A stretch of DNA of 33,601 nt from JBBTDV01 sp038042605 (GCA_964358645.1 CAYHPW010000027.1:1-33601); one strand, 5' to 3'. Numbered from the stretch's first letter, positions 7,513 to 16,751 are shown. The notes: generated by a model not told the origin, from the letters alone. A program made the numbers and translations.

Positions 7513-7541
7513 TTGTTATATGCACACTTTCCATCTATAGC
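7513..7541 (+). promoter_or_regulatory. Candidate promoter of the S41 lipoprotein gene
   Basis: TTGTTA (7513-7518) and TATAGC (7536-7541) are 17 bases apart, in the short gap between the divergent tryptophanase and S41 genes. The match to a sigma-70 promoter is fair, not strong. Confidence 0.4.
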
Positions 7542-7566
7542 GATTTTTATATTAAGTGGGGGTTTC

Positions 7567-9474
7567 ATGAAAAAAAGCATTAGTTTGGTTTTGTTAACCT
7601 CGTTTGTTTTTGCGAGTGTTTTAGCAGGGTGTTCGCCGGCTCCAAGAAGGGTTTTAACTGCGGAAGAAAAGCGAGCCGACATGTACTGGCTGTACTCACA
7701 ATTTGGCGAGAACTATGCCCCACTGGCCTACAAGCAACAGCGATATGGATTTGATTATGAAGCACTCAAGAACGAATATTTAAAGAAAGCCGAACAATCC
7801 TCATCTAACGAGGAGTTTTATAGCGTGATGCACGGCTTTGTCGCGGAATTTAAAGATGCCCATACCTCATCGATGCTTATAAGTTCCAGCCTGCCCGCGC
7901 GCACTGAAGTCGCTTATCTTGGTTTTGACGGCGTCCGCAACGGGGACGAATTGATTGTCACGAAGCTGCTGCCTACGATTTCAAATAAATTATTCCCGAT
8001 CCGCGTGGGTGATAAGATTTCTAAGCTGGATGGCGTGGCTTTGTCGGAGATTATCCGCAAAGAGATGACGCTGATACGCAATCTCGGGAGCGACGAATCA
8101 AACCTTACCTATCTTATGCCAAGGATTTTTAACCGTAGTTCGCTTACCTCGCGCATGCCGCAAAGCGGTTCCGTTGCAGTGCTGACAGTTCTTCGTAGTT
8201 CTGAGAAACAACAAAATAAGAGCGGCAGTGATTTTGTTAAAGCAACTGCAACTGATGACAAAGGTGAAAAGAAGGAGCTAGAAGTCAAGCTGCCTTGGAT
8301 TGTGAAGGATTTGTATGCTTTCACGCGTGAGCAGGCGGATGCGACGAAGAACCAGAAAAAAGATGGAGGCACAAGCTCGTTTGTCGAACGCATAGCAAGT
8401 ATGGAGACTGGATTGTTTTTTGAGACGGCATTTCGTGCCGTAAGCGGTGAGCTAGAGTTGAAGCCTGATGTGGTACGCCGTATTTCGCGTTCGTTTCAGG
8501 GCTTCAACATCTGGGACACGTTCGTATTCGTTGATAATATGCCGACATGGACATCAAGGGTCCTGACATCAGCGGTAGCAGCGGCAGCCGGGCAGCCAGA
8601 AACTACAATGGATGAATTCAAACGGCTGCGTAATATCCCAAAAAACAGTATTTTTGTGCAAGATGCAAAAATTTTTCCGACATATATATCAGCTGAAAAA
8701 CTTCTTGATCGCGACGGCAAGGAGACGGACCAGCTTAAGCACATCGCATACATGTACTTGCACACTTTTTCTCCAATCGAAACCGAGCAAACAGTCGTTT
8801 CAGAATTCACGTCTACTCTTAAAACGCTCCGGAAGTTTGGCGTGAAGGATCTCGTGATAGACCTGATTAATAACGGCGGTGGGTCGTTGAAGCTTGGTCT
8901 ACAGCTAGCGCAGATGCTTTCAAAGGAAAGATTAATCCTGCCTGAGATGCAATTTAAGGTCAGTGAGAGTTGGCTTGATGAGTTTGAGTCAACAAGCCTG
9001 AGTGCCGCATCAGATGCGGAGCGTGAAATAGCAAGAAGGATTTTTGTGTTGTTGCGGGAGGATCTGGCGCAGCGGCATTTGATTTCAGCCAAATACAGCA
9101 CTGAAGCATTGTTTCCGTTTGATATATTGCCGGACCAGGATGGCGGCCACGGTTTAAACGTCTTGTTGCTTGTTAATGAGATGTGCGCTTCGATGTGTGA
9201 CATATTCTCGGCTGTGTTGAAGGACAACGGTATCGCGACAATAATAGGGAGCAAGACGATGGGTGCCGGTGGCAATGTGGAAACCCATTTTGAGGCGCCC
9301 AACAGTCACTTGATAGTTAATCAAACGGAATCTCTTATAATCCGCAAAGATGGAAGCTACATTGAAAACAACGGAATCGAACCTGATGTGGCAGTAAAAG
9401 TCAGCGAATACAGCCATAACAAGTATGATGCTGTTAGAAAGAAAGCTATTGAGATTCTTACTTCCACGAAGTAA
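7567..9474 (+). CDS. S41-type protease-like lipoprotein
   Basis: A 635-residue exported lipoprotein. The start at 7567 gives a signal peptide ending in VLAGC (lipidated C22) and has a G-rich ribosome site (GTGGGGG). The C-terminal part matches the tail-specific (S41) protease fold: DLVIDLINNGGGS (428-440), LLLVNEMCASMCD with the probable nucleophile S542, GSKTMGAGG (561-569), and the closing GIEPDV (603-608). In CtpA-type enzymes the last G of TxG is followed by the catalytic Lys; here that place is Ala (A567), so the enzyme must use the tricorn-type arrangement, use K563, or be inactive. A segment of about 250 residues between the N-terminal helical region and the core has no family I recognise. 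It heads a run of five exported proteins on this strand, 33-140 bases after the divergent tnaA. Confidence 0.75.
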   Translation: MKKSISLVLLTSFVFASVLAGCSPAPRRVLTAEEKRADMYWLYSQFGENYAPLAYKQQRYGFDYEALKNEYLKKAEQSSSNEEFYSVMHGFVAEFKDAHTSSMLISSSLPARTEVAYLGFDGVRNGDELIVTKLLPTISNKLFPIRVGDKISKLDGVALSEIIRKEMTLIRNLGSDESNLTYLMPRIFNRSSLTSRMPQSGSVAVLTVLRSSEKQQNKSGSDFVKATATDDKGEKKELEVKLPWIVKDLYAFTREQADATKNQKKDGGTSSFVERIASMETGLFFETAFRAVSGELELKPDVVRRISRSFQGFNIWDTFVFVDNMPTWTSRVLTSAVAAAAGQPETTMDEFKRLRNIPKNSIFVQDAKIFPTYISAEKLLDRDGKETDQLKHIAYMYLHTFSPIETEQTVVSEFTSTLKTLRKFGVKDLVIDLINNGGGSLKLGLQLAQMLSKERLILPEMQFKVSESWLDEFESTSLSAASDAEREIARRIFVLLREDLAQRHLISAKYSTEALFPFDILPDQDGGHGLNVLLLVNEMCASMCDIFSAVLKDNGIATIIGSKTMGAGGNVETHFEAPNSHLIVNQTESLIIRKDGSYIENNGIEPDVAVKVSEYSHNKYDAVRKKAIEILTSTK

Positions 9475-9478
9475 GAAT
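9454..9478 (+). terminator. Perfect 10-bp hairpin across the S41 stop codon
   Basis: ATTCTTACTT (9454-9463) and AAGTAAGAAT (9469-9478) are exact inverted copies with a 5-base loop, spanning the TAA at 9472-9474. A T-rich stretch follows after a few bases. The stem is AT-rich, so it may be a weak terminator or an mRNA 3'-end or attenuation structure before the next gene. Confidence 0.45.
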
Positions 9479-9536
9479 ACTTGACTTATTTTATCTAAAT
9501 TTATAATAACCAGGCATGCTGAACCAAGGAAGTTTG

Positions 9537-10871
9537 GTGACAAAAAAGCACGTCCATAGATTATTGCTCCTATTCATATTTTTTTTGATGGGAGACGTGG
9601 CGGAAGTGTTTGCCGCTATTAGTGATGTTTCTGGTGGATCTTCTATTGGCGTGGCTTCGCAACAGTTCGCATTGGAGTCGTCTAACAGCATTCGTTTTGA
9701 TCTTGCCGGAGAATGGAAATCTTCATCAGTTGTGGACGCCGCTTCTGGGATACCTGCCCGCGAATTGCATATTTATTCATTTTTTGAAGGCGGTGACTTG
9801 GGAGATAAAAGCATTGATATCGACAGGACCGCGCTAAGATTCAGCTTATCTAAACCAGAGCCTGTGCAATATGTCTGGGTTGGCCGCAGCCATCCTGCTT
9901 CTGAAGGCGCTGCTGCTTTTCTGTGGCCCACATCCGTCAGCGCCGTGGGGGCAAACTGGGTGCAAAACCAATCGGATGTTTTTGAGCCGAGGACTTCCGG
10001 ATGGATAGGGCTTGGATGGTTTGGGAAGGCGCCTGTCGGTAATTCACTGTCAATTATTGCAAGTGTATCGATGTCTCCTGTCTTTCTGCCATCTTTCGGG
10101 CCGCGCCTGGACTTGCATGATTCAAACATCGCCAGTGGTTCCAGGTATGCGCGCTTGCCGCCAACATATCTTAATTGGTCTAGTGAACTTACGATACCGA
10201 TCCATTACCACGTCAATACCGGTGATTTAAAAAAGATAGTATTCCAAAACCAGTATTTTGGTTCCCTGGGATGTCAGGTTGGTCAGAACACTTTGCGTTT
10301 TATGTCGTGGTCGGCGCCGTCACCAGTTCCGCAGATCAGTATTGATAAGAGTGTTTTAGCTATAGATGTTGAAAAACAGTCCGATCCACTTAGCATAGCA
10401 GTCTTCGCCACGCCCAGATTTCCGAGGGAGAATTTTGTCGCTATGCAAATGGGGCTTGGTGAAATCTGGCCATCGCCAGTTGTTGAAGCCGCGCATGAAT
10501 CAAGCTCCGGACGTTTGGCTCTTTCAGCGAAAGCGGAAATATTCAAGTTTCTTAGCGTAGGCGCTTTGCATACTTTTTTTCGTGAGCAGCCCGCACCTCC
10601 TGTTTACGCAAATAAACTGGTGTGGCTGGATCTTGGCTACAGCAATGTGAGGTCTTCGATACGGCCATCAATTAGGCCATCGATTAGAGTGGAAAGGCAT
10701 TTAGCTAGCCAGGTTGAGGGCGCATTGATTAGGCCATCACTCGAATATTCGGTTGATCAGAAGATGCTTGTTTTTGCTTCTTCAAATCTTATTGTCGGTA
10801 CAGATAAAAGTTACTTCGGGGCATGGAGGGAGTTTGATTCATTTTCCGTGGGAGCAAGATATGTCTGGTAA
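9537..10871 (+). CDS. Exported protein, probable outer-membrane beta-barrel
   Basis: A 444-residue protein with a signal peptide (KKHVHRLLLLFIFFLMGDVAEVFA). The GTG at 9537 has AAGGAAG at 9526-9532; an ATG at 9516 is the alternative. The mature part is rich in alternating hydrophobic/polar strands and glycine and ends in SVGARYVW. A final aromatic residue after a strand is the usual signature of outer-membrane barrels. A small RPSI repeat (SIRPSIRPSIR, encoded near 10655-10700) sits in the last third. No known porin or transporter family is recognised. It lies 62 bases after the S41 gene and overlaps the next gene by 11 bases, so it is probably translated together with it. Confidence 0.55.
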   Translation: MTKKHVHRLLLLFIFFLMGDVAEVFAAISDVSGGSSIGVASQQFALESSNSIRFDLAGEWKSSSVVDAASGIPARELHIYSFFEGGDLGDKSIDIDRTALRFSLSKPEPVQYVWVGRSHPASEGAAAFLWPTSVSAVGANWVQNQSDVFEPRTSGWIGLGWFGKAPVGNSLSIIASVSMSPVFLPSFGPRLDLHDSNIASGSRYARLPPTYLNWSSELTIPIHYHVNTGDLKKIVFQNQYFGSLGCQVGQNTLRFMSWSAPSPVPQISIDKSVLAIDVEKQSDPLSIAVFATPRFPRENFVAMQMGLGEIWPSPVVEAAHESSSGRLALSAKAEIFKFLSVGALHTFFREQPAPPVYANKLVWLDLGYSNVRSSIRPSIRPSIRVERHLASQVEGALIRPSLEYSVDQKMLVFASSNLIVGTDKSYFGAWREFDSFSVGARYVW

Positions 10872-13200
10872 AATATTGGCATTCACGGCGGCTATTCTTG
10901 CTGTTATGACGTTTGATGGCTGTTCCTTAAGAAGTTGGTGGGGTGAAAAGGGCCCGGCTCGCGAAGCCATAAGCATGCCTGATACAAAGCCAAGCTGCGG
11001 TGACCTGGCGGAGGTATTGACCGGCAGCGAGGAAAGGTCGCTTGCGGTATTTGACTGCCTTCAGCTTAGGTTTTCATCACTGTGGGAAAATGTGGAAGGT
11101 CATAAAAAAAATTCACTCAGCGACGAAGAGTTTTCCATCCTTGTAAGAAAAGGCGTGCTTGGAATACATGGCGATCGCGAGGACTTGTTAAAGCGCGTGT
11201 TCACGCTCAAAAATATGCTAGGAATCAAGCCAGGCTTGATTAGAGCCGAAGTGGATTCGTGGCTTGATGTCGCACGTAAAGTCAGGGGCGGTGCTAGATA
11301 TCTTTTTCAAAAAATAAAAAGCAGGAATGAGCCGTTTTTTTATAGCGACCTTGAACTCGGAGTCGCCGTCAGTGCTCCGGTTTTATCTAAAGCCGCTGTT
11401 GATTTTAACTCCAGGGAGGTTGCCGATCTGTGGATCTCGGTTCTTGGTTTGCAGGACCGCGACATAGTTGGCACGCTCCCGGCCGGGCTTGATTTCGCCA
11501 TCAATATTTTGAATGCGGTTTGTCCCAATTTTTCCGTAAGAGACAGGTGGAACAGTGTTGAAACCAGCCAATGTCTGCAGCTCCTTGTTGGTCAATTCAA
11601 GGGAGCCGCCGCATGGTTTGATTTTGCCACCAACCCGTCTTATAAATTTAACCGCAAGAATTACGGGGTTATCAACGAATCAATAAAATCCACTGAATCA
11701 AAACTTACGTCTTGGTTCGATGATCCACGTTTGGGGTATCTCGAGACACGGAGGCTGATAGATCTCTCCAAAGGGCTTGGTGTGGATCCCCCGACAAAGT
11801 TCATTGATTCTCTGGGGCTAGTCTCCAAATTCCATAACAAGTCCAGCGGTAAGCTCATTCACCCTACATTTTTGCAACATGTTCTTGGCTTGATGGCGAA
11901 TTTCCACAGGCTTTTGTTGGAAAGCATGCCTGTATTCACAGATGCCTCTGAACGTCACAAATGCCTGCCGCTATCCGGGCGTCGTGAGCCGTACAGTTGG
12001 CGTGAGTGTGTGCCTACGGATATCGAAGCTGCGAGAAAAAAGTATGAACTCGTGGATCTTGTGTTGAGAGTCAAGAATACGAATTACGGCGGTGAGGCCG
12101 TCCCTCTTGATGGGAGGATGTTTTCACGAATTCTTCTATTTTATATTTTGAGCGGTGAGATTGTCCGTGTTTTTGATAATGACGGTGACGGGATTATTTC
12201 TACTAATATTGGCAATAATGATGATGAACTTGTGCATCTGCTCAGCACAGGTGTGCAGGGTTATGAAGTCATAAAAAGATTCACTGATAACGTTGGAAGA
12301 AAATTTAAGGGATTAATGATCGAGCCAGGAGATCCAACCGATCGGTTCAATAAGTTCGATATCACTGGGCTAGCCCGTCTCATCACCATGACTAATGATG
12401 TTCTTGTTGTGCGCACTCGGGAGAATGAGGATTTTTTGAAAGGCATATTCAGCTATTTGTTTAATATTTTCCCGAAAAGCTCGGTTTTCATGGATCAGAT
12501 GGCTGTTACTGCGGTTACGACGACATTGGATTCGCTTGCTGATTACCGCAAGGTGTATCTTTCAGTGCTTGGTAAAAACGAACTTCTATCCAAGGATGAT
12601 TTGGAATATCAGCGCCCAGGGCTTGTCCATCGTGATGATATAACCAAGTTTTTGCCAGAGATGCTTAAAAGAAATTTTCCGAGGACATATGAAAGCTGTA
12701 CCGAGTTCGGGTTCGAACGGTCCTGTGGGATAGCGTTTGATGAGATAATCCCTTCCGCTGAATCTGGTTCAGCATATGTGAGTCCGGATGATCTGGATAT
12801 CCTCACTATAGTGGCTATATCTATCGAAGGATTGCTTGATACCTGCGATAAGAATGGTGATAAGCGACTTTCATGGAAGGTCATAGACGGCAAGGATGAA
12901 CTCGACTGCGGTTATACGCGGTTCAAAGACGTAGTCCAGCGTTTGATGGAAGCGAATGTGATTCACGCTTCCGCATTTGACAAGGCTAAGGTCAACTTCA
13001 TGCTTGAAGCTATTAATAGTATTTTTGTGACGAGGATAATGGGCAAGATCTCCATTGTTAAAGGGAATAATGACTGGCTGGTCTTGAACCTCCCGTTTTT
13101 TTGGGCTTACAATCATGCCACGATTGGTTCTGTTTATGGTCTTATATCAGACACCTTAAATGAGAAGCGCGTTCGTGCGGAAAAAAAGAAGAAGAAGTGA
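10861..13200 (+). CDS. Large lipoprotein with two calcium-loop-like motifs
   Basis: A 779-residue lipoprotein of unknown function. The ATG at 10861 lies inside the end of the preceding gene and is preceded by GGGAG. The signal peptide ends in FDGC, making C21 the lipidated residue. Two stretches resemble EF-hand/dockerin loops: D439-N-D441-G-D443-G-I-I-S447 and D663-K-N665-G-D667-K-R-L-S671. Each has acidic or polar residues at positions 1, 3, 5 and 9 but lacks the acidic residue at position 12, so calcium binding is only likely. The rest looks mainly helical, with no repeat that I can define, and the C-terminus is a run of lysines (EKKKKK). Coupling to the barrel-like protein suggests a shared envelope complex. 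Confidence 0.65.
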   Translation: MSGKILAFTAAILAVMTFDGCSLRSWWGEKGPAREAISMPDTKPSCGDLAEVLTGSEERSLAVFDCLQLRFSSLWENVEGHKKNSLSDEEFSILVRKGVLGIHGDREDLLKRVFTLKNMLGIKPGLIRAEVDSWLDVARKVRGGARYLFQKIKSRNEPFFYSDLELGVAVSAPVLSKAAVDFNSREVADLWISVLGLQDRDIVGTLPAGLDFAINILNAVCPNFSVRDRWNSVETSQCLQLLVGQFKGAAAWFDFATNPSYKFNRKNYGVINESIKSTESKLTSWFDDPRLGYLETRRLIDLSKGLGVDPPTKFIDSLGLVSKFHNKSSGKLIHPTFLQHVLGLMANFHRLLLESMPVFTDASERHKCLPLSGRREPYSWRECVPTDIEAARKKYELVDLVLRVKNTNYGGEAVPLDGRMFSRILLFYILSGEIVRVFDNDGDGIISTNIGNNDDELVHLLSTGVQGYEVIKRFTDNVGRKFKGLMIEPGDPTDRFNKFDITGLARLITMTNDVLVVRTRENEDFLKGIFSYLFNIFPKSSVFMDQMAVTAVTTTLDSLADYRKVYLSVLGKNELLSKDDLEYQRPGLVHRDDITKFLPEMLKRNFPRTYESCTEFGFERSCGIAFDEIIPSAESGSAYVSPDDLDILTIVAISIEGLLDTCDKNGDKRLSWKVIDGKDELDCGYTRFKDVVQRLMEANVIHASAFDKAKVNFMLEAINSIFVTRIMGKISIVKGNNDWLVLNLPFFWAYNHATIGSVYGLISDTLNEKRVRAEKKKKK

Positions 13201-13304
13201 AAAATTCACAGGCTATATAGAATAACTCGCCGTATAAAATATCACTTGATTTGCTAGTCTGCTTATGATCTTAGTCAGTCCAGAAAAAATGAGGGCAATA
13301 CATT

Positions 13305-15611
13305 ATGTTAAAGCGTGCTAGTGGGATTATTTTTCTTTCTCTCTTATTGATTGGTGTAGCAGGAGCTACCACCTGGGCTTTGGCTGATCCAAGCCATCCG
13401 GGACCTGGGCATGGAAACAACCCGCCACATAATCCACCGGCACCGTCGCCTATTCCTCCAAGCCAACCTACTCCAGATGTTAGCAAGGCACGACATGAAG
13501 GCCACGCTGATGGTAATGTCGATGGTGCGCGAGAAGGCCGAGTGCGTGGGCCCGTGGAAGGCGAAAGTGCTGGCCGCGATTGTGGATATCGCGAGGGTTA
13601 TGCTCGCTGTGAGCGTGATGGGCGTAGACATGCTTATGATTCAGGCTACAGGGAAGGGTTTATTCGGGGTGAACTCGAAGGCCAGACTTTCGGCAGCAGA
13701 CAAGGCGATGTAGATGGGCAGTTAAGAGGAACTTCGGAAGGACGCTTGGACGGAGAGCAGCGCGCAGATAGGGATGCATTTGCCGAAGCAACTCCTCTTG
13801 GTCGTGAGAAAGGGAGGCAGGAGGCTGAAGCTTCTGATGCCGCTCAGCGAGGCGATGCGGATGGCACGGTTGCTGGTGACAAGGAAGCGTTTCAAAAAGC
13901 CCAGGCGGAGGATTATCCGCGTGGCCGCAAATATTACAGAGATGAGCGATATGCTGAACCAATCGAAAATGAGGATAGTTTTTTTAATAAATTAGTAAAC
14001 GGTGTCGCACGTGTTTTTGGAAAGCCCGCTTTTAATGCGAAGACTTTGTCATTAAACGCGCTGAACATTGTCAGCACCCAACCAGGAGCCACCCCGGATC
14101 ATCGTTTTTATAACCCCAGGCGTACTTATCCCACTCCGGATGAGAACAATGCATATCGTTCGGGCTATGATCAAGGTTATAACTCCGGGTTTAGCAGCAC
14201 ATACCAATCTTCTTATTCAAGCGCCTATAACATGGCATATCGGCATGGTGAAGAACATGGCTGCAGGGAGGCAAAGCACAAGGATTATAGATTAGATTTC
14301 GAGCGTGGTTTTGTTGAGGGGAAGTCGGTCGGGTATAACCGCGCATATCAGCTTGCCTATGACCAGGCCTATCGTTATGCATACAATGCTTCATTTAGCA
14401 CTGCTTCTGACCAAGCTTACAGAAATTCATACCAGATGTACTATCAGAGACATTTTGAAAGTGCCCGCGCGGCAGCATATGCCGAACGTGTGAATGAACT
14501 CTATAGGCGTGCTTTCAACAGTGCAAAGAAAGCAAAATTCAATGAGATGTATCCGATCTACGCATCTCAGGAGTTTGATCGAGGTAAACAGGACGAAGCC
14601 AGAGATTTTGATGAACGTCCGGTCAGGTTGTTGAACGCAGAGGTTATGGAGACCATTCCTAATAATCTCTATGAGCCAGGTGAACCATTAAGACTTAAAA
14701 TTAAAATGCGGAATTTTGCGGACGTGGGACTTGATGGTCGCGACGTCAAAGTGAAGTTGCAGGCTCTTGATGGTGCATCTTCTATAATCGCCGAAAGCGA
14801 GACAAATCTTTCGCGCGACCTGATGCGAAAAAGCAGGACAACGGTTTCTGGTTTGCTTGATTTTAGTTTGACTGAGGATAGCGTAGGGGAAGCTAAGTCA
14901 TTTCGTATTACACTTTTTTGCAAGGGCAGGGTTGCGGGTGAGCAGGTGGTGGTCATTACACCGATGTACATGGTGGCCATGGCTTTTGCGGAACCTCCAG
15001 TTTTACGCGAAGGATTAGAAAGCGCGCTTAAATTACGTTTGAAGAATCAGTCCTCGGTAGCGACGGATAGCGGTTTTCTAGTGAATTTCAAATCGAGTTC
15101 CCAGTTAATCGAGATAGTGCGTCCGCAAGTCAATGTTGGTGTGCTTAATCCTGGTGAGGAGCGTGTTATAGAGTTCGTCGCTATTGGGCGTGAAACCGGG
15201 AACGCCAAAATCCCTGTCGCATTCGAAGGGGTGAGTGGCACCGGCCGCCGCATAGGCCTCATGGATGAGATACGTGATATCCCTGTGATGAATGACTATG
15301 TCATAGATGTTGTTAGCGGGGCTACAAGCTTGAGGATGGCGGGGATTTCGCGAGTGGAATACAAGATCAGGAATGTAAGCTCAAGGCTTATACTGAAAAC
15401 CTTGCAATTGAAGATACGCATTAAGGCAAAGGAAGGTGATCCGTTCGCCGTCCTTGGTCCAAACCCACAGTACCTCAGCCCTATTCTCAATGGACAGACA
15501 AGCGGTTTTGTTGCCCCGGTGCTGGTCAGAGGCGCTAATTCTGGCGGTACGATTGAACTTGAAGTCCAAGAGAGTGGCAGAACGGTAGTTCTTCATAGGG
15601 AAGATTTTTAA
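13305..15611 (+). CDS. Exported protein with strict four-residue Gly and Tyr repeats
   Basis: A 768-residue secreted protein with a signal peptide (about 1-27) and a Pro/Gly/His-rich linker (29-58). Block A, residues 66-174, has Gly, Ala or one Cys at every fourth position without exception: 22 Gly, 5 Ala and C102 in 28 registers. This resembles the deca-GX3 pattern named in Yae1 proteins, but much longer. Block B, residues 283-416, repeats a small residue followed by Tyr or Phe every four residues (GYDQ, GYNS, AYNM, AYDQ). From about 440 onward there is a beta-rich region with several Ig-like or CARDB-like segments (EPGEPLRLKIKMRN, LNPGEERVIEFVA). A GAGGG site precedes the ATG. A stalk or scaffold joined to adhesive domains is a fair guess; no family is assigned. 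Confidence 0.7.
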   Translation: MLKRASGIIFLSLLLIGVAGATTWALADPSHPGPGHGNNPPHNPPAPSPIPPSQPTPDVSKARHEGHADGNVDGAREGRVRGPVEGESAGRDCGYREGYARCERDGRRHAYDSGYREGFIRGELEGQTFGSRQGDVDGQLRGTSEGRLDGEQRADRDAFAEATPLGREKGRQEAEASDAAQRGDADGTVAGDKEAFQKAQAEDYPRGRKYYRDERYAEPIENEDSFFNKLVNGVARVFGKPAFNAKTLSLNALNIVSTQPGATPDHRFYNPRRTYPTPDENNAYRSGYDQGYNSGFSSTYQSSYSSAYNMAYRHGEEHGCREAKHKDYRLDFERGFVEGKSVGYNRAYQLAYDQAYRYAYNASFSTASDQAYRNSYQMYYQRHFESARAAAYAERVNELYRRAFNSAKKAKFNEMYPIYASQEFDRGKQDEARDFDERPVRLLNAEVMETIPNNLYEPGEPLRLKIKMRNFADVGLDGRDVKVKLQALDGASSIIAESETNLSRDLMRKSRTTVSGLLDFSLTEDSVGEAKSFRITLFCKGRVAGEQVVVITPMYMVAMAFAEPPVLREGLESALKLRLKNQSSVATDSGFLVNFKSSSQLIEIVRPQVNVGVLNPGEERVIEFVAIGRETGNAKIPVAFEGVSGTGRRIGLMDEIRDIPVMNDYVIDVVSGATSLRMAGISRVEYKIRNVSSRLILKTLQLKIRIKAKEGDPFAVLGPNPQYLSPILNGQTSGFVAPVLVRGANSGGTIELEVQESGRTVVLHREDF

Positions 15612-15636
15612 CATTAACACTAAGGAGCAAGGCCAA

Positions 15637-16143
15637 ATGAAAACAGGAATTATTTGTAGACTGATCGGTCTGGCGATTTTCAGTGCAGCCGCGATAGGAT
15701 GCGGGGTCATCCCATCGGCATATAGGGGTAAGTTTCAGGATAACGCTAAAGGCGCGGTGCTTGAATTAAAAGCTGGAGATGGAATGTTGATGTTGGCCGG
15801 TGGCTCGGTGATGGAGTCAAAGGCAAAGAATCTCAAGTTCGAGCAGCTAATGAAGGGGCAGCAGGGAATTTATGTAAGCGAGAATCCAGCAGTGGATGGT
15901 GCGTTGGATGTTTACTGGGTAAATCCCGATGTCACTACAAAGCAGCAGGACGGTGATCTTGCCTGGTATAAGTCTGAGGTGGTGTACACCGTGCTTAACG
16001 TAAAAGTTAAAGCAGTGGATGAAATTGAATTGCTGCGCTGTCAGGATGGCACGATCTTGTTGGATCTGCCTACAAAACGTTGGCAGGTCGGGTGCCCGGC
16101 GAATCCGGAATATTACAAGTTCCAGAGGGTGTCGGAGAAATAG
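15637..16143 (+). CDS. Small lipoprotein of unknown function
   Basis: A 168-residue lipoprotein. The signal peptide ends in AAAIGC, so C23 would carry the lipid, and AAGGAG lies nine bases before the ATG. The mature part appears to be a compact beta-rich domain beginning AYRGKFQD and containing two more cysteines late in the chain (LLRCQDG, VGCPANP), which could form a disulfide in the periplasm. It follows the repeat protein by 25 bases and is very likely in the same transcript. Its 3' end overlaps the convergent coiled-coil gene by 74 bases. No homologous family is recognised. Confidence 0.7.
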   Translation: MKTGIICRLIGLAIFSAAAIGCGVIPSAYRGKFQDNAKGAVLELKAGDGMLMLAGGSVMESKAKNLKFEQLMKGQQGIYVSENPAVDGALDVYWVNPDVTTKQQDGDLAWYKSEVVYTVLNVKVKAVDEIELLRCQDGTILLDLPTKRWQVGCPANPEYYKFQRVSEK

Positions 16144-16627
16144 CAAATTTAGCTGATGCAATCTTGTCTTCTGCATTTTTTAAACATTGCAGGAGCATGT
16201 GCTTTTCGATTCTTTCGTTTTCTAGTTGTATCTCAAGATCGCGTATGCGCTGCCGCTCGCGGCTGAATTTTTCGTTTAGCAGCTTAAGTTCAGAATTTAG
16301 TTTGGCTGCCAGCATGGTGGCTTCCTGGCGTTCGTTTTCGCTTTGTTTCCAGCGTAGCTGTGATTGGTAATGCTCATTTTTTGTATGTGTGAGATCATCG
16401 ATCAGGCGTGCATTTTCACTGGCTAGTTTTCTATTCTGCAATTCTGTTTTTGATGTATTAAACGACTTGTTTTCTTTTTTTAGCAAATCCACTGTGCTTT
16501 TAAGTATCTCGAGTTCTGTTTGAAGTTGCTTGGACTTTGCTGACTCGCTTAGCAGTGATGACTTTACATGTTGTATCGCCGTGGCAAGGTTGTTTAGGCA
16601 TGGATGATTTTCTTTGGTTTGCTCCAT
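16070..16627 (-). CDS. Coiled-coil protein of unknown function
   Basis: A 185-residue protein that is almost entirely heptad-patterned helix from about residue 10 to 150, with leucine at regular a/d-type positions (LQTELEILKSTVDLLKKEN, IRDLEIQLENERIEKHML). There is no signal peptide and the ends are short and polar. The last 25 codons overlap the end of the convergent lipoprotein gene, and the composition changes there (Pro, Ser, Thr), so the true C-terminus may be shorter in ancestry. A weak AAGGGT site precedes the ATG. A cytoplasmic structural or scaffolding role is inference only. Confidence 0.6.
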   Translation of the reverse strand: MEQTKENHPCLNNLATAIQHVKSSLLSESAKSKQLQTELEILKSTVDLLKKENKSFNTSKTELQNRKLASENARLIDDLTHTKNEHYQSQLRWKQSENERQEATMLAAKLNSELKLLNEKFSRERQRIRDLEIQLENERIEKHMLLQCLKNAEDKIASAKFAISPTPSGTCNIPDSPGTRPANVL

Positions 16628-16751
16628 TTTATCGTACCCTTGTCAATTGTCGCTAATGCTTGAGTGTATTGTAAATGGGCGATTTTTGCCCTATTTTATG
16701 TTGAGTGTACTGTGTAAGCGTTCAAAAATGCTGAGCTTTTTTGCTACTATT

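Noticed and set aside
8496..9302. A 268-codon open frame on the minus strand
   Set aside because: It lies wholly inside the S41 gene, whose signal peptide and catalytic motifs fit the plus strand; the antisense residues show no domain pattern.
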